Assembly (NCBI GenBank): GCA_014490595.1
Contig: CP061031.1
Coordinates: forward strand, 1,488,001-1,552,000
DNA length: 64,000 nucleotides
Reading direction: 5' to 3'
Origin: Corynebacterium wankanglinii
GTDB lineage: Bacteria; Actinomycetota; Actinomycetes; Mycobacteriales; Mycobacteriaceae
Part shown: one piece after another, positions 16,003 through 27,081 of the stretch
Numbering within the stretch: position 1 is the first letter of the stretch
Layout: each line of letters begins with the position of its first letter
The notes under the pieces: model-generated
Database searches by the model: none
What the model saw: only the letters and a program-made list of their open reading frames with translations
What the model was told of the DNA's origin: nothing
Translations under genes and position numbers: made by a program

Positions 16003-19000
16003 TTAAAACGCGCCGCCGGTCGGGTTGTAGGCCGCGGTCACCGTCCGGGTATCGGATTCGCCCTCGCTGTCCGCGGAGCCGGACTGGGAAGCGCTGTCGC
16101 CGGACGGGTCGTCGTCAAGCATGGCGTCCTTAGGTGCCTCGGCGGGGTCAGCGCCCTTGATCATCCAGATGATGGTCTCCAACTCCTCGGGCTTGACCAG
16201 CACCTCGCGGGCCTTGGATCCCTCGGACGGGCCGACGACGCCACGGGATTCCATGAGGTCCATCAGGCGGCCCGCCTTGGCAAAGCCGATGCGCAGCTTG
16301 CGCTGCAGCATGGAAGTGGAGCCGAGCTGGGAAGTGACCACGAGTTCGACGGCCTCGAGCAGGTCGTCCATGTCCTTGCCGATGTCGTCATCGATGACTT
16401 TGGCTTCCGCCTGCTTGTCTTCAGTGACGCCCTCGACGTAGTCCGGCTCATCCTGCTGGGACTTTGCCGCCTCCACGACAGCCTGGATTTCCTCGTCAGA
16501 GACGAACGCGCCCAGGCGCTGCGGTTTGCCTGCTCCCTGTGGGATGAAGAGGCCGTCGCCCATGCCGATGAGCTTCTCAGCGCCGCCCTGGTCCAAGATG
16601 ACGCGGGAGTCCGTCAGGGAGGAGGTTGCGAACGCGAGACGCGACGGCACGTTCGTCTTAATCAGGCCGGTGACCACGTCCACGGACGGACGCTGCGTTG
16701 CAAGCACCAGGTGAATACCGGCCGCACGCGCCTTCTGGGTGATGCGGACGATGGATTCCTCGATCTCCTTCGGCGCCGTCATCATCAGGTCCGCGAGCTC
16801 ATCCACGACGCACACGATGAACGGGTACGGGCGCATCTCGCGCTCGGATCCGGGAGGGGCGGTCAATTCGCCGGAGCGGACTTTGCGGTTGAAGTCCTTG
16901 ATGTGGCGCACGCGCGCTGACTTCATGTCCATGTAGCGCTGCTCCATCTCCTCCACCAGCCACTGCAGGGCCGCTGCGGCCTTCTTCGGCTGCGTGATAA
17001 TCGGTGTGATCAAGTGCGGGATGCCCTCGTACGGGGTCAGCTCCACCATCTTCGGATCCACCAGGATCAGACGAACATCTTCCGGAGTGGCGCGGGTGAG
17101 CAGCGAGATCAACATCGAGTTCACAAACGCGGACTTACCGGAACCGGTGGAACCGGCGACCAAAAGGTGCGGCATTTTCTGTATCGAGCTGGCGATGAAA
17201 TCACCTTCGATGTCCTTGCCCAGACCGATGAGCATCGGGTCGTCCTGCGCCGCAACTTTCGGCGCGTCCAGCACGTCGCGCAGGCGCACCATCTCGCGGT
17301 CGGCGTTAGGTACCTCGATGCCCACGGCAGATTTCCCGGGAATCGGGGTGAGCAGGCGAACGTTGTCCGTGGCCACGGCGTACGCCAGGTTGGACTGCAG
17401 GTTGGTGATCTTCGAGACCTTTACGCCCGGGCCCAGCTCCACCTCGTAGCGCGTGACTGTCGGGCCGCGCGAGAATCCGGTGACCTGGGCGTTGACGTTA
17501 AATTCCTCGAAGACGTCGGTGATCGCCTCGATCATGCGGTCGTTGGCCTCGGTGCGGGTCTTGGGGGCGTTGCCTGCCAACAGCAGCTCGGTCGACGGCA
17601 GCGCGTAGTCGCCCTGCGGGATCTTGCGCACCTGCTTCGGCGCCGGTGTCTCGGTCTCGGATTTCGGCGTCGTCGCCGGGATCTTGGAGGCATCGATGCC
17701 GGAGCGAGCGGCGATCGCCTTGGCCATCTGCTCGCGGGAACTTGCTACCGCATCGGGAGCGCCCGCTTCTCGACGCCCAACCTCCGGTTCCTCACGCGGC
17801 AGCGCCTTAGTTTCGTTACTCGGGGGCTCGTTCTCGCGCTGAGAGTGCGCCGAGACCGCCGATTTCGAAACCGCAGGCGGCGCAGGTTTCGGAGCGGGAG
17901 CAGCCCGTTTGGAGGGAGCCGGGCGTTCCACCACAGCCGTGTCTGCGACAGGCTCAGCGTGTGAGTCCGGCTGGTCAACTTCGTCGGCAAAGTCGAACAG
18001 GTCAAGCTCACCGTCCCCGTCAGCCGGGTAGCTCTCCATAGGCGTGGGTCGACGACGGGCTTCGAGCCGCTGGACTTGCTCGGGTTCGTTCTGCGTAGTG
18101 CCCCGGTTACGGCGCAACGGTGGACGCTTGGCGGAATCACGTTGCCGATCTCGCCCAGCGCGACGATCCCGCCCCTCTGCGATGGCATCCAGATCGCTAG
18201 ATACGTGGCCGTAAGGATCCGACTCTTGGTCGTCGGGGGTGTCCGTGTTAGACAACATCCTCGAAACCAGATCCCTGATGTAGTCGTACGCCTCGCGCAC
18301 GGTGATGCCAATGGCCTTTAACGCCCCATAGAGAATGACTAGACCAAGCAGCGGCACCGCAACATACGAGGAAAAACCCGCTGCCAGGACGCCCCCTGTA
18401 ATCGCACCGAAAGCACCGCCAGCGAGCTTGCGTTCCGCCCAGGAAGTAGGGTTTCCGGCGAAGACGTGGATGAGCCCCAGCATTGCGACCGCGATGATTG
18501 CCAACCCAAGTGTCACCCGTGCTCGCACCTCATCTGTGGTGCGTACGTTGAGCATCAGGGCAATGGCGATCCCCACCAAAATGACCGGAAGAATGAGGGC
18601 GCCAGCTCCGATAAGCCAGTGCGTACCGGTTGAAATCAGATCGCCAACGGGGCCGGCCACATCGAACCACACCGATCCGCCGATGACAGCTGCCAACCCA
18701 ATCAGGATGAGACCCCACGCGTCTGCGTGGGTTTCGAACGTGCTGGGCCCCTGGCGACGCGGCCGCTTTTGGCGGTCTCCACCCTCTTCACCAGTGGGGC
18801 CACGACGGCTGAGGTTCTCGGCCTGCTCGTCGTAGTCGTCCATCACATCAAATTCCTCGTCCCAGTCGTCTCTGCGACGTGGGCGACGTGGGGATGCAGA
18901 AGCTGCGTCGTCATGCTCGTGCTTGTCGCGACGGAAGAACGATCCAACGCCGCGCGCCGCCGCACCGAGAGAACTTCCAACAGCTTTGTATGCGGATCCG

Positions 19001-19143
19001 ACCCTCTCGTCAGCGGTGTCAGCGGCGACGTTCGAGGATGTCGGCGGGTGCGTCATGGACACCGGACCGCCAGAGCGGGTGCCGCCGGCGGGGCGGCGCG
19101 TAGAAGACCGCGACGAGCGCGGCGCGGTGTTTTTGACAGACAT
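16003..19143 (-). CDS. ftsK: DNA translocase FtsK/SpoIIIE family
   Basis: 1046 residues. FtsK pumps DNA at the division septum and assists chromosome dimer resolution. The N-terminal 130 residues are charged and low-complexity. Four hydrophobic helices follow (about 140-290), then a disordered linker rich in Ser/Pro/Lys (about 310-500). The RecA-like motor has Walker [15 protein letters not shown] near residue 660 and Walker [13 protein letters not shown]. The FtsK-specific [28 protein letters not shown] block and a C-terminal winged-helix gamma domain (about 900-975: [29 protein letters not shown]) complete the protein. A -10 hexamer seven bases upstream of the ATG suggests a leaderless mRNA. 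Confidence 0.97.
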   Translation of the reverse strand: MSVKNTAPRSSRSSTRRPAGGTRSGGPVSMTHPPTSSNVAADTADERVGSAYKAVGSSLGAAARGVGSFFRRDKHEHDDAASASPRRPRRRDDWDEEFDVMDDYDEQAENLSRRGPTGEEGGDRQKRPRRQGPSTFETHADAWGLILIGLAAVIGGSVWFDVAGPVGDLISTGTHWLIGAGALILPVILVGIAIALMLNVRTTDEVRARVTLGLAIIAVAMLGLIHVFAGNPTSWAERKLAGGAFGAITGGVLAAGFSSYVAVPLLGLVILYGALKAIGITVREAYDYIRDLVSRMLSNTDTPDDQESDPYGHVSSDLDAIAEGRDRRAGRDRQRDSAKRPPLRRNRGTTQNEPEQVQRLEARRRPTPMESYPADGDGELDLFDFADEVDQPDSHAEPVADTAVVERPAPSKRAAPAPKPAPPAVSKSAVSAHSQRENEPPSNETKALPREEPEVGRREAGAPDAVASSREQMAKAIAARSGIDASKIPATTPKSETETPAPKQVRKIPQGDYALPSTELLLAGNAPKTRTEANDRMIEAITDVFEEFNVNAQVTGFSRGPTVTRYEVELGPGVKVSKITNLQSNLAYAVATDNVRLLTPIPGKSAVGIEVPNADREMVRLRDVLDAPKVAAQDDPMLIGLGKDIEGDFIASSIQKMPHLLVAGSTGSGKSAFVNSMLISLLTRATPEDVRLILVDPKMVELTPYEGIPHLITPIITQPKKAAAALQWLVEEMEQRYMDMKSARVRHIKDFNRKVRSGELTAPPGSEREMRPYPFIVCVVDELADLMMTAPKEIEESIVRITQKARAAGIHLVLATQRPSVDVVTGLIKTNVPSRLAFATSSLTDSRVILDQGGAEKLIGMGDGLFIPQGAGKPQRLGAFVSDEEIQAVVEAAKSQQDEPDYVEGVTEDKQAEAKVIDDDIGKDMDDLLEAVELVVTSQLGSTSMLQRKLRIGFAKAGRLMDLMESRGVVGPSEGSKAREVLVKPEELETIIWMIKGADPAEAPKDAMLDDDPSGDSASQSGSADSEGESDTRTVTAAYNPTGGAF

Positions 19144-19150
19144 GCATGTA

Positions 19151-19156
19151 ACTTTA
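19151..19156 (-). promoter_or_regulatory. -10 hexamer (TAAAGT) of ftsK
   Basis: TAAAGT on the minus strand, seven bases before the ftsK ATG at 19143. Confidence 0.5.
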
Positions 19157-19210
19157 ACGCCTTACGTCACATTCACACCTTGCGCCACACCGGCGACGGT
19201 TAATCAAGTG

Positions 19211-19837
19211 CTACATCTTGACTTTGAAGCCTTCGAACTCCTTCACGGCACCGGTCAGCTGCACCTCCACCGCATCGCGTCCAGATACCCACAGCAGCAG
19301 TTCCCCGGGCATCCCGGAAACGCGCAGCACCTTGTCCCCGCGTTGCGCCACCCCAGCGTTATCGCCAAGTGTGGCCGGCGGCATGTTCGGTGGGGTGAGG
19401 ATTACTGGGACGGGTGCGTTTCTGAGCGTGAGTTTGCCAAAGCGCTTCGCCAATGCGAAGAGCTCCTCATTAACCGTCTGAGAGAACTCGCGGGGCTGAA
19501 CCTCTCCCCCACCCCGGCGCACATCCTCGTGGTGGATGAAATGCTCAGAAGTATTCATGGCCGTATTGAGCGGCTTGAGCCATACCGGCGGCCCGGCGGA
19601 CCACTCGCGCACGACCTCCTCGTACGGGCGGGCTTTTTGCTTCTCGGTTTCTTTCTCCGTGATCGAGGAAAGCGCGCTGACGAAGATGCCGGGGGCGGCA
19701 ACGGGCTTCGACTCGCGGATGAGCAGGTGTACGGCGAGGTCGCGGGTAGTCCACCCGTCGTTGAGCGTCGGTGCGTCGGGCCCGACCGTAAGCAACAGCT
19801 CGGCGAGACGTTCGCGTTCCTTTTGAGCGAAAGACAT
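19211..19837 (-). CDS. TIGR03085 family metal-binding protein (DinB-like fold)
   Basis: 208 residues. The family is an actinobacterial branch of the maleylpyruvate isomerase N-terminal/DinB-2 superfamily, often binding a metal through histidines. Seen here are GWTTRDLAVHLLIRESKP (about residues 28-45, with the first His) and the MNTSEHFIHHEDVRR block (about 93-107) with His-x-x-His-His. The C-terminal part (from about residue 130) forms a small sterol-carrier-like beta domain ending GELLLWVSGRDAVEVQLTG. Mycothiol-dependent enzymes share this fold, but no substrate can be assigned. A TATGCT -10 hexamer six bases upstream indicates a leaderless start at ATG 19837. Confidence 0.87.
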   Translation of the reverse strand: MSFAQKERERLAELLLTVGPDAPTLNDGWTTRDLAVHLLIRESKPVAAPGIFVSALSSITEKETEKQKARPYEEVVREWSAGPPVWLKPLNTAMNTSEHFIHHEDVRRGGGEVQPREFSQTVNEELFALAKRFGKLTLRNAPVPVILTPPNMPPATLGDNAGVAQRGDKVLRVSGMPGELLLWVSGRDAVEVQLTGAVKEFEGFKVKM

Positions 19838-19843
19838 ACAGTC

Positions 19844-19849
19844 AGCATA
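19844..19849 (-). promoter_or_regulatory. -10 hexamer (TATGCT) of the TIGR03085 gene
   Basis: TATGCT on the minus strand, six bases upstream of ATG 19837. Confidence 0.45.
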
Positions 19850-19854
19850 GGTTA

Positions 19855-19889
19855 AACCCCCTCCGAGCTGTTGAAGACCGGAGGGGGTT
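19855..19889 (-). terminator. Terminator downstream of rnj
   Basis: AACCCCCTCCG pairs perfectly with CGGAGGGGGTT across a 13-base loop, directly after the RNase J stop. The minus strand continues TTTAACC after the stem, a weak T tract. Confidence 0.7.
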
Positions 19890-19910
19890 GAACATGGTCA
19901 GGCGAAATAC

Positions 19911-22045
19911 TTAACGCGACTCGCGCGTGGATGCGATCTCGTCCTCAGTGGCGATGTGGTTCTCGGACGACATCGGCACAACCGTCGGCAGAATCACCGG
20001 CTGGCGTTTGTAGTTCTGCTCGATCGCACGGGAGACCTTGCGGCGGATCTGCTGCACCATACGGAACGGATCGTTCTCGCCCTCAGCGGCGAGATCACCC
20101 ATGACGGCTTCCACGCCCTCGATGACCTTCTTGTTGAAGTCACGGTCATCGTCGGAGTAGCCCGTGGTGGAAACCTGCGGGATCTCCAGCAGGCGGCCAG
20201 TGCGGTCGTCGATCACGCAGGTGATGGACACGACACCACCAGAGGCCAGGGAGGAGCGCTCGCCGAGAACATCCGGATCGACCTCACCCATAGTGGTCCC
20301 GTCAACGTAGAGCTGGCCCACCTGGTACTGGCCCGCAACCTTGATCTGGCCCTTATGCATATCTACCACGACTCCGTTTTGCGCAAGAGCGGTATTGGAG
20401 GGCTTCACGCCGGTGGAGATTGCAAGCTCCTTGTTAGCGCGCATGTGGCGCCACTCGCCGTGTACCGGCATCGCGTTCCGCGGACGCGCGGCGTTGTACA
20501 GGGCGAGTAGCTCGCCGGCGTAGCCGTGACCGGACGCATGGACGTGCGCCTCGGAGTTCGTGATCACGTTCGCGCCGATCTGGGCGAGATTGTTGATCAC
20601 GGCGAACACCGGCTTCCTCGTTGCCCGGGATGAGGGAGGACGACAGGATGATGGTGTCGCCGTCGTGGATGGTGATTTGCCGGTGCTCGCGGCGCGACAT
20701 GCGCGACAGAGCCGCCATCGGCTCGCCTTGGGTGCCTGTGGTGATGAGCAGCGTTTTGTGCGGCGCCATCTTGGCTGCTTCCTCGATCGGGATGATCGTG
20801 CCCTTCGGCGCGTGCAACAGGTTCATCTTCTCCGCGATCTCCATGTTGCGCAGCATCGAACGGAACGTTGAACGCCACCTTGCGGTTGTTCGCTACGGCC
20901 GCGTTGACAGCCATCTGCACACGCGAGACGTTGGAAGCGAACGACGCGATTACGACGCGCTGCCGGGCACCCGCCACTAGGCGTGTCAAGGTCTCCTCAA
21001 TGCCCGCCTCCGAGGCGGAGATGCCCGGAATCGTCGCATTGGTGGAATCGCACATGAATAAATCGATGCCCTCATCGCCCAAGCGCGACAGCGCGGGGAT
21101 GTCGGTCGGCTTACCGTCGTACGGGGTTTGGTCGACCTTGACGTCGCCGGTCATGACAACGTGGCCGGCACCCGTCTTGATGGATACACCCAAGCACTCC
21201 GGAATGGAGTGGTTCACATGCCAGAAACGGAGGCGGAACGGCCCGACAGTGACCTCGGAGTCTTTGTTCACGTCGTGCAGCTTGGGACGCTGGCGGTGTT
21301 CCTGCGTCTTGGCCTTAATCAGCGCGTTGGTGAACTTGGATGAGTAGATCGGGATGTCGTGGCGGAGTTTGAGCAGCCAAGGAATGGCCCCGATGTGATC
21401 TTCGTGGCCGTGGGTGACCACGAGCGCGTCTACCTTGTCCAGTTTGTTTTCAATCGGCCCGAAGTCCGGCAGCACCAAGTCCACGCCCGGCTCATCGGAG
21501 TTCGGAAACAGCACGCCGCAGTCCACGATGAGGAGCCGACCGTTGTATTCGAACACCGTCATGTTGCGGCCGATCTCCGAGATACCGCCAAGCGCGTAGA
21601 TACGCAACGTGTCCTTGGCCAGCTTCGGCGGTGCCGGCAAGCGCTTAGTTAAGTCCGCGCCCTGCATGGACTTCATAGGATTGCGACGGCCACCGCCTTG
21701 GTTGCCACCGCCCCCGTTGTTGCCGCCACGGCCGCGGCGACGGCGGTTTCGGTTGCTGCCGCCGTTGTTGTCGCGCCCCTCATGGTTGTGGCCGTCGTGG
21801 TTGTTGTCATCGCGGTGGTTGTTGTCGCGGTTGTTTCCGCCACGGTTGTTTCCACCGCGGCCCTGTCCGCCTCGGCCGCCTCGGTGGTCATCACCGTTTC
21901 CGCCGTCGCTTTCGGCAGGTGCGTCACCGCCGCCATCCCTCGCGGGGGCGTCGCTGGGGGCCTGGAAAACCGGCTGCTGCTCGGCCGCTTCGGGCGGTCC
22001 AGCCTTGCGCGTCACCTTTCGTGCGCGGTTGCGGGGTTCATTCAT
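19911..22045 (-). CDS. rnj: Ribonuclease J, two frameshifts in this sequence
   Basis: Metallo-beta-lactamase/beta-CASP nuclease with 5' exo- and endoribonuclease activity in mRNA decay and rRNA maturation. The N-terminal 130 residues are an unusual disordered region very rich in Asn, Gly, Arg and Asp. The catalytic core follows: GGISEIGRNMTVFEY, then the zinc motif THGHEDHIGAIPWLL. The segment MLRNMEIAEKMNLL and the beta-CASP motifs TTGTQGEPMAALSRM and ILSSSLIPGNE are in the second frame. INNLAQIGANVITNSEAHVHASGHG, with the C-terminal HVHASGH histidines, is in the third. Frame changes are needed near 20868 and 20613. The latter fits one extra G in GAGGAAGCC. RNase J is highly conserved, so sequence errors are likely. 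It follows dapA by two bases. Confidence 0.93.
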
Positions 22046-22047
22046 AT

Positions 22048-22992
<945 letters not shown>

Positions 22993-23625
22993 TTATCGAC
23001 GTTCCTCCTCCAGCAAATCCGCAAAAAGCAGCGGCGCTTCTCCCACCATGATCTCGCGCACTGCCAGCGCCAACGCACGCTTCTCCTCGTGTTCGAAACG
23101 CCCTTGGTGCTGGGTGATGAAACCGCGCCACACACGAAATGTCCCCGTTGCGACAATCTCGGTGGCGGCGGCTGCCGGGGTGAGCGACTCGGCGGCTTCG
23201 CGGGCGCGTTTGCGGCGCACCAGCGCGTTGGGCTCGTCAGCCATCGCCTCCTCAAGCGCTTGGAGCAGCTCTTGGCGAACGAATTGCGCTTCCTCCACTG
23301 CCGCTTCAAACAGGCGGGTGAGGTCGTCGCTGGCCGCAACGGCCGCGGGGACTACTGCCCCGGTGCCGCCGCGTTCGGACACGGCCAGACCGCAGCTGCG
23401 CAGGGCGGTCGCCGCGCCCCGCGAGACATCCTGGAAGTGGAGTGTCGCGCTGGCGTGGTCCAAAAGCTCGGCGAAGGAGCCCGCGAGGTTGTCGGCGTTG
23501 CGCCGGAGGAGGGCAACCGGAGGCTCGTCGCTAAGTGAGGCATACGCAACTGCAGCCTCCCCCGCGGTGACTCCGTCTGGCTGCGACAGCCGCAGCGCGG
23601 TGGCGGCAACGAGCTTGACCTGCAT
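22993..23625 (-). CDS. ThyX-like protein lacking the ThyX catalytic motif
   Basis: 210 residues, located between dapB and dapA exactly where C. glutamicum carries thyX (flavin-dependent thymidylate synthase). Parts of the ThyX fold are recognisable: LLDHASATL (residues 54-62, ThyX LLEHANAT), DVSRGAATAL (66-75, ThyX GISRSATHEL), QELLQALEEAMADEPNALVR (118-137) and FRVWRGFI (163-170, ThyX FRTWRHFI). The defining RHR-x7-S substrate/FAD motif is replaced by RSCGLAVSERGG (76-87). The conserved arginine after FRxWRxFI is also missing. The start ATG abuts the dapB stop (TAAATG). Catalysis as a ThyX is very unlikely. A structural or regulatory role, or slow decay, is open. The frame is intact. Confidence 0.72.
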   Translation of the reverse strand: MQVKLVAATALRLSQPDGVTAGEAAVAYASLSDEPPVALLRRNADNLAGSFAELLDHASATLHFQDVSRGAATALRSCGLAVSERGGTGAVVPAAVAASDDLTRLFEAAVEEAQFVRQELLQALEEAMADEPNALVRRKRAREAAESLTPAAAATEIVATGTFRVWRGFITQHQGRFEHEEKRALALAVREIMVGEAPLLFADLLEEERR

Positions 23626-24420
<795 letters not shown>

Positions 24421-24422
24421 CT

Positions 24423-25133
24423 ATGACACTCCACAGCGGCAAATTCAGCCCAACCCGCAGCCGAGCTCTTTTTGCAGCGCTCTCAGTGACCGCTCTGACC
24501 GTTGCGGGCTGCGGATCCGGGTCGGGAGAGCCGGATCCGTCTGTTGAGCCGGAGACCGGATCAGTTACAACTTCCCCGGCGAGCTCCACCGCACCGGCTT
24601 CCCCTTCTGCGCCCACGTCCATGTCCGCAGAAGGCACGGCAGAGCCCGACACCAAGGACGTCTCCGCAGCGGCGGCCCCGGCAGGCGCCCAGTCCGCTAC
24701 CCCATTCACCTTGGAGGACACCCGCCTGCAGAACCCGGGCCACCCCGAGCTGCAGATCGAAGACGTCCGCGCCGGCTCCCACGAGGGTGTCGACCGCGTC
24801 GTGGTGGAGCTTTCCGGCACTGGCACGCCGAACGTACTAGCCGGCTACACCCCGGATCCGAGCCAGCAGGCCTCCGGACTGCCGCTCGTGCCAGCCGGCA
24901 ACGCGTACTTCGAATTGATCATCCAGGGTGTGCCGTGGTCGATGGGCTTAAGCGATGCCGACCTGGCTAAGGCCGACCCCACTGGCGTGGCCGCCGGCGG
25001 GATCCAGGAAATCGCCGACGGCGGAATATTCGAGGCGGATGCCCAATACATCGTCGGTCTCGACGCCCAGCGACCGTACAACCTCTACCTGCTGGAGAAC
25101 CCGACCCGTGTGGTCGTGGACTTTCAGAGATAG
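24423..25133 (+). CDS. AMIN-like domain lipoprotein
   Basis: 236 residues. A signal peptide ends in the lipobox LTVAGC, so Cys at about residue 30 would be lipid-modified and the protein anchored outside the membrane. A Ser/Thr/Pro/Ala-rich linker (about 31-95) follows. The folded part begins at LEDTRLQNPGHPELQIEDVRAGSHEGVDRVVVELSG and ends PYNLYLLENPTRVVVDFQ, the typical close of AMIN-like domains, which are thought to bind cell-wall components. Ten bases downstream starts a small membrane protein, probably in the same transcript. Function beyond envelope localisation is not known. Confidence 0.87.
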   Translation: MTLHSGKFSPTRSRALFAALSVTALTVAGCGSGSGEPDPSVEPETGSVTTSPASSTAPASPSAPTSMSAEGTAEPDTKDVSAAAAPAGAQSATPFTLEDTRLQNPGHPELQIEDVRAGSHEGVDRVVVELSGTGTPNVLAGYTPDPSQQASGLPLVPAGNAYFELIIQGVPWSMGLSDADLAKADPTGVAAGGIQEIADGGIFEADAQYIVGLDAQRPYNLYLLENPTRVVVDFQR

Positions 25134-25142
25134 GAGACGGAG

Positions 25143-25385
25143 ATGAGTCTCATTTCTCTACTCGGGCTCGGTTTCGTGACACTGATGTTCATCGGCGGCA
25201 TCGTCGCCCTGGGCAGTACCTCCAAAGAGATCCACCGCAGCGACATGGACGAAGACTCCAAACGCCGGTGGGGATTCCTCCTGGGGTTCTCTCCCCTGGC
25301 CGGGTTGTACGCGTACTGGAGGCGCAAGGAGCTGCTCGGCCACGGCGAGCAGCCCTCAGATGAGCCTGGCAACGGCAACGATTAG
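25143..25385 (+). CDS. Small membrane protein
   Basis: 80 residues. The N-terminal hydrophobic helix LLGLGFVTLMFIGGIVALG (about 5-23) is followed by a charged loop and a weaker hydrophobic stretch, WGFLLGFSPLAGLYAYW. The C-terminus is charged. A GGAGACGGAG ribosome site precedes the ATG. It follows the AMIN-like lipoprotein by ten bases and is probably co-transcribed with it. I do not recognise a named family. Confidence 0.7.
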   Translation: MSLISLLGLGFVTLMFIGGIVALGSTSKEIHRSDMDEDSKRRWGFLLGFSPLAGLYAYWRRKELLGHGEQPSDEPGNGND

Positions 25386-25439
25386 GGTCTCTGCGTTAAA
25401 CATCCCCAACCTTTTTGCGATGCCGACCCTAAATAGCGT

Positions 25440-25830
25440 CTAAACCAGCAAACCCGGAAGAAAAGGCCGCTGTTTCCTCCAGGCTCTGAACCTTTCGCAT
25501 GCGGGCACTAATTCGGCACGATGCCCACCACGGTGGCGCTTCGCTCCTCGTTCTTTCTTCTTCTCGGCGCCAGCAGCTTCACCCCATGTCCCCTGGGGCG
25601 CCATGGGGTTGAACTGGCTGGCGTCGGCACCCACCGAGGCATCCGTGAGGTCGAGAGCACCCTTGATGTCAGTCGCGCCGACGACAAGGTCGCGAACCTC
25701 TACGCAGTTGTCGCCCAGCGCCTTTAGCGTGAACGTGCCTTCGCCAACCACCGGGACGTCGGGCAGCGCAGCGGAAAGACAAACATTGGACGCGTAGGCA
25801 TGCTCAAATTTAAGCCGCTTGAATTACTAA
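25440..25830 (-). pseudogene. Probable remnant of a DUF6230-like secreted protein
   Basis: In the 540-base gap between the small membrane protein and the oxygenase gene, the minus strand encodes HAYASNVCLSAALPDVPVV, then GEGTFTLKALGDNCVEVRDL and GALDLTDASVGADASQFN, without a plausible start or signal peptide. The order Cys-Leu-Ser near the start, a threonine/leucine strand, an 'LVV' strand and 'VGADASQFN' resembles the second half of actinobacterial DUF6230 proteins. After GTWGEAAGAE the frame turns into a basic, non-conserved tail. I read this as a decayed gene fragment. The rest of the gap, on the side near 25850, is AT-rich and probably contains the oxygenase promoter. Confidence 0.4.
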
Positions 25831-25925
25831 CAGTGACCCAGTTCGCAGTGACTAAATTGTAGTATTACACTTCACATCTGTATGTACTCGTCTCCAGGAC
25901 CACTCAGAGAAAAGGAAGATCGCTG

Positions 25926-26987
25926 ATGTCTAACGCACTTGCACCTGAAGGAGCAGATACCCCTAGGAACGAATCCGCAGAAGGCACCCGCTTCGCACAG
26001 CCGGACAACTTGGAAAAGCCGGAGCGCACCAAGCGGGAGTTGAAGCGAGCACCGCTCGGCCCGGATTCCCTACTGTGGAAATGGGGTTCAGATCAGCGTC
26101 TCCAGCTCCTCCGCGGCTACACCGGCGTCCTGCAGAACATGCACCCAGCAATCGGCCAGTCTCTGCTGGATCACTCGAAGTTCTTTGAGGAGCCGTTCGC
26201 CCGCCTCGAGCGCTCCACTCCCCAGATCATCTACTCGATCTACGACGATGGCACCCGCGCCAAGATGATCCGCGACTACCACCACACCATCAAGGGCAAG
26301 CTCCGTAACGGCGAGCGGTACCACTCGCTCAACCCGGACGTGTATTGGTGGGCCCACGCCACGTTTGTGTGGCGCGTTATCTGGGCTCAAGAACTCTTCG
26401 GCACTCCTTTCACGCGCGCGGAGAAGGAGCAGATTATCCAAGAGGGCGTGACGTGGTGGGACATGTACGGCATGTCCGAGCGCCCCGTCATCGATACGCT
26501 CGACGGATACATCAAGTACTTCGAGGAGATGGAAAACTCCGTCCTAGAGCGAAACGAGACTGTTGATTTCGCGCTGCGCACCGCGCGCGTGGAGCCGGTG
26601 AAAGCACCGGACGGCGTGCCGGAGGCGGTATGGAAGGTCATTTGGAAGCCGCTGATGAACAGCGTCATCTGGCTCACTTACGGCACGCTGAGCGACAGGC
26701 AGCGTGAGATTTTGGATCTGCCGTGGTCGAAGAAGGATCAGCGGAGATTTGACCGAATCGCAAGGGGCGTGAAGAAGCTTTTCACCATCTTGCCGGAGGA
26801 CAAACGCTACATGGAGCCCGGCCGCTCGATGATGATTAAGGCGGGCATGATCGACGGCAAGTACAAGGAGCCGAAGCTGGCAGACGCGTACCACGGCCGC
26901 GACGAAGCCGAGTCAACCAGCGTTGCAGGCGCCGCCCAAAACGGCGGCGACGCGGACGAGCGTCGCGCCGCCGGCTGCCCTTTCTAA
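25926..26987 (+). CDS. MpaB/latex-clearing-type oxygenase family protein (DUF2236)
   Basis: 353 residues. The family is a haem-binding oxygenase group that includes latex-clearing protein. Its signatures are visible: LLWKWGSDQRLQLLRGYTGVLQNMHPAIGQSLLDHS, where the DxR and histidine region lies (about residues 53-90), and RDYHHTIKG (about 118-126), followed by NPDVYWWAHATFVWRVIWAQELFG, the family core. The C-terminal 25 residues are disordered and end CPF. The substrate is unknown. An AAAGGAAG ribosome site at 25913-25919 precedes the ATG. An aldehyde dehydrogenase gene follows 94 bases later, which may suggest a shared oxidative pathway. Confidence 0.87.
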   Translation: MSNALAPEGADTPRNESAEGTRFAQPDNLEKPERTKRELKRAPLGPDSLLWKWGSDQRLQLLRGYTGVLQNMHPAIGQSLLDHSKFFEEPFARLERSTPQIIYSIYDDGTRAKMIRDYHHTIKGKLRNGERYHSLNPDVYWWAHATFVWRVIWAQELFGTPFTRAEKEQIIQEGVTWWDMYGMSERPVIDTLDGYIKYFEEMENSVLERNETVDFALRTARVEPVKAPDGVPEAVWKVIWKPLMNSVIWLTYGTLSDRQREILDLPWSKKDQRRFDRIARGVKKLFTILPEDKRYMEPGRSMMIKAGMIDGKYKEPKLADAYHGRDEAESTSVAGAAQNGGDADERRAAGCPF

Positions 26988-27081
26988 CACCGTCTTCGCC
27001 CCAGGACCGCTGGCCCTGTCCTCACCAATAGGAGCCAGTGGTGCTGGGGCCCTTTTCATCACATCTGAGTTTGGAGACCTC

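Noticed and set aside
16003..16920. Long plus-strand frames opposite ftsK and opposite other genes (for example 28711-30726, 61000-62600)
   Set aside because: High-GC antisense shadows of conserved genes, without ribosome sites or family motifs.
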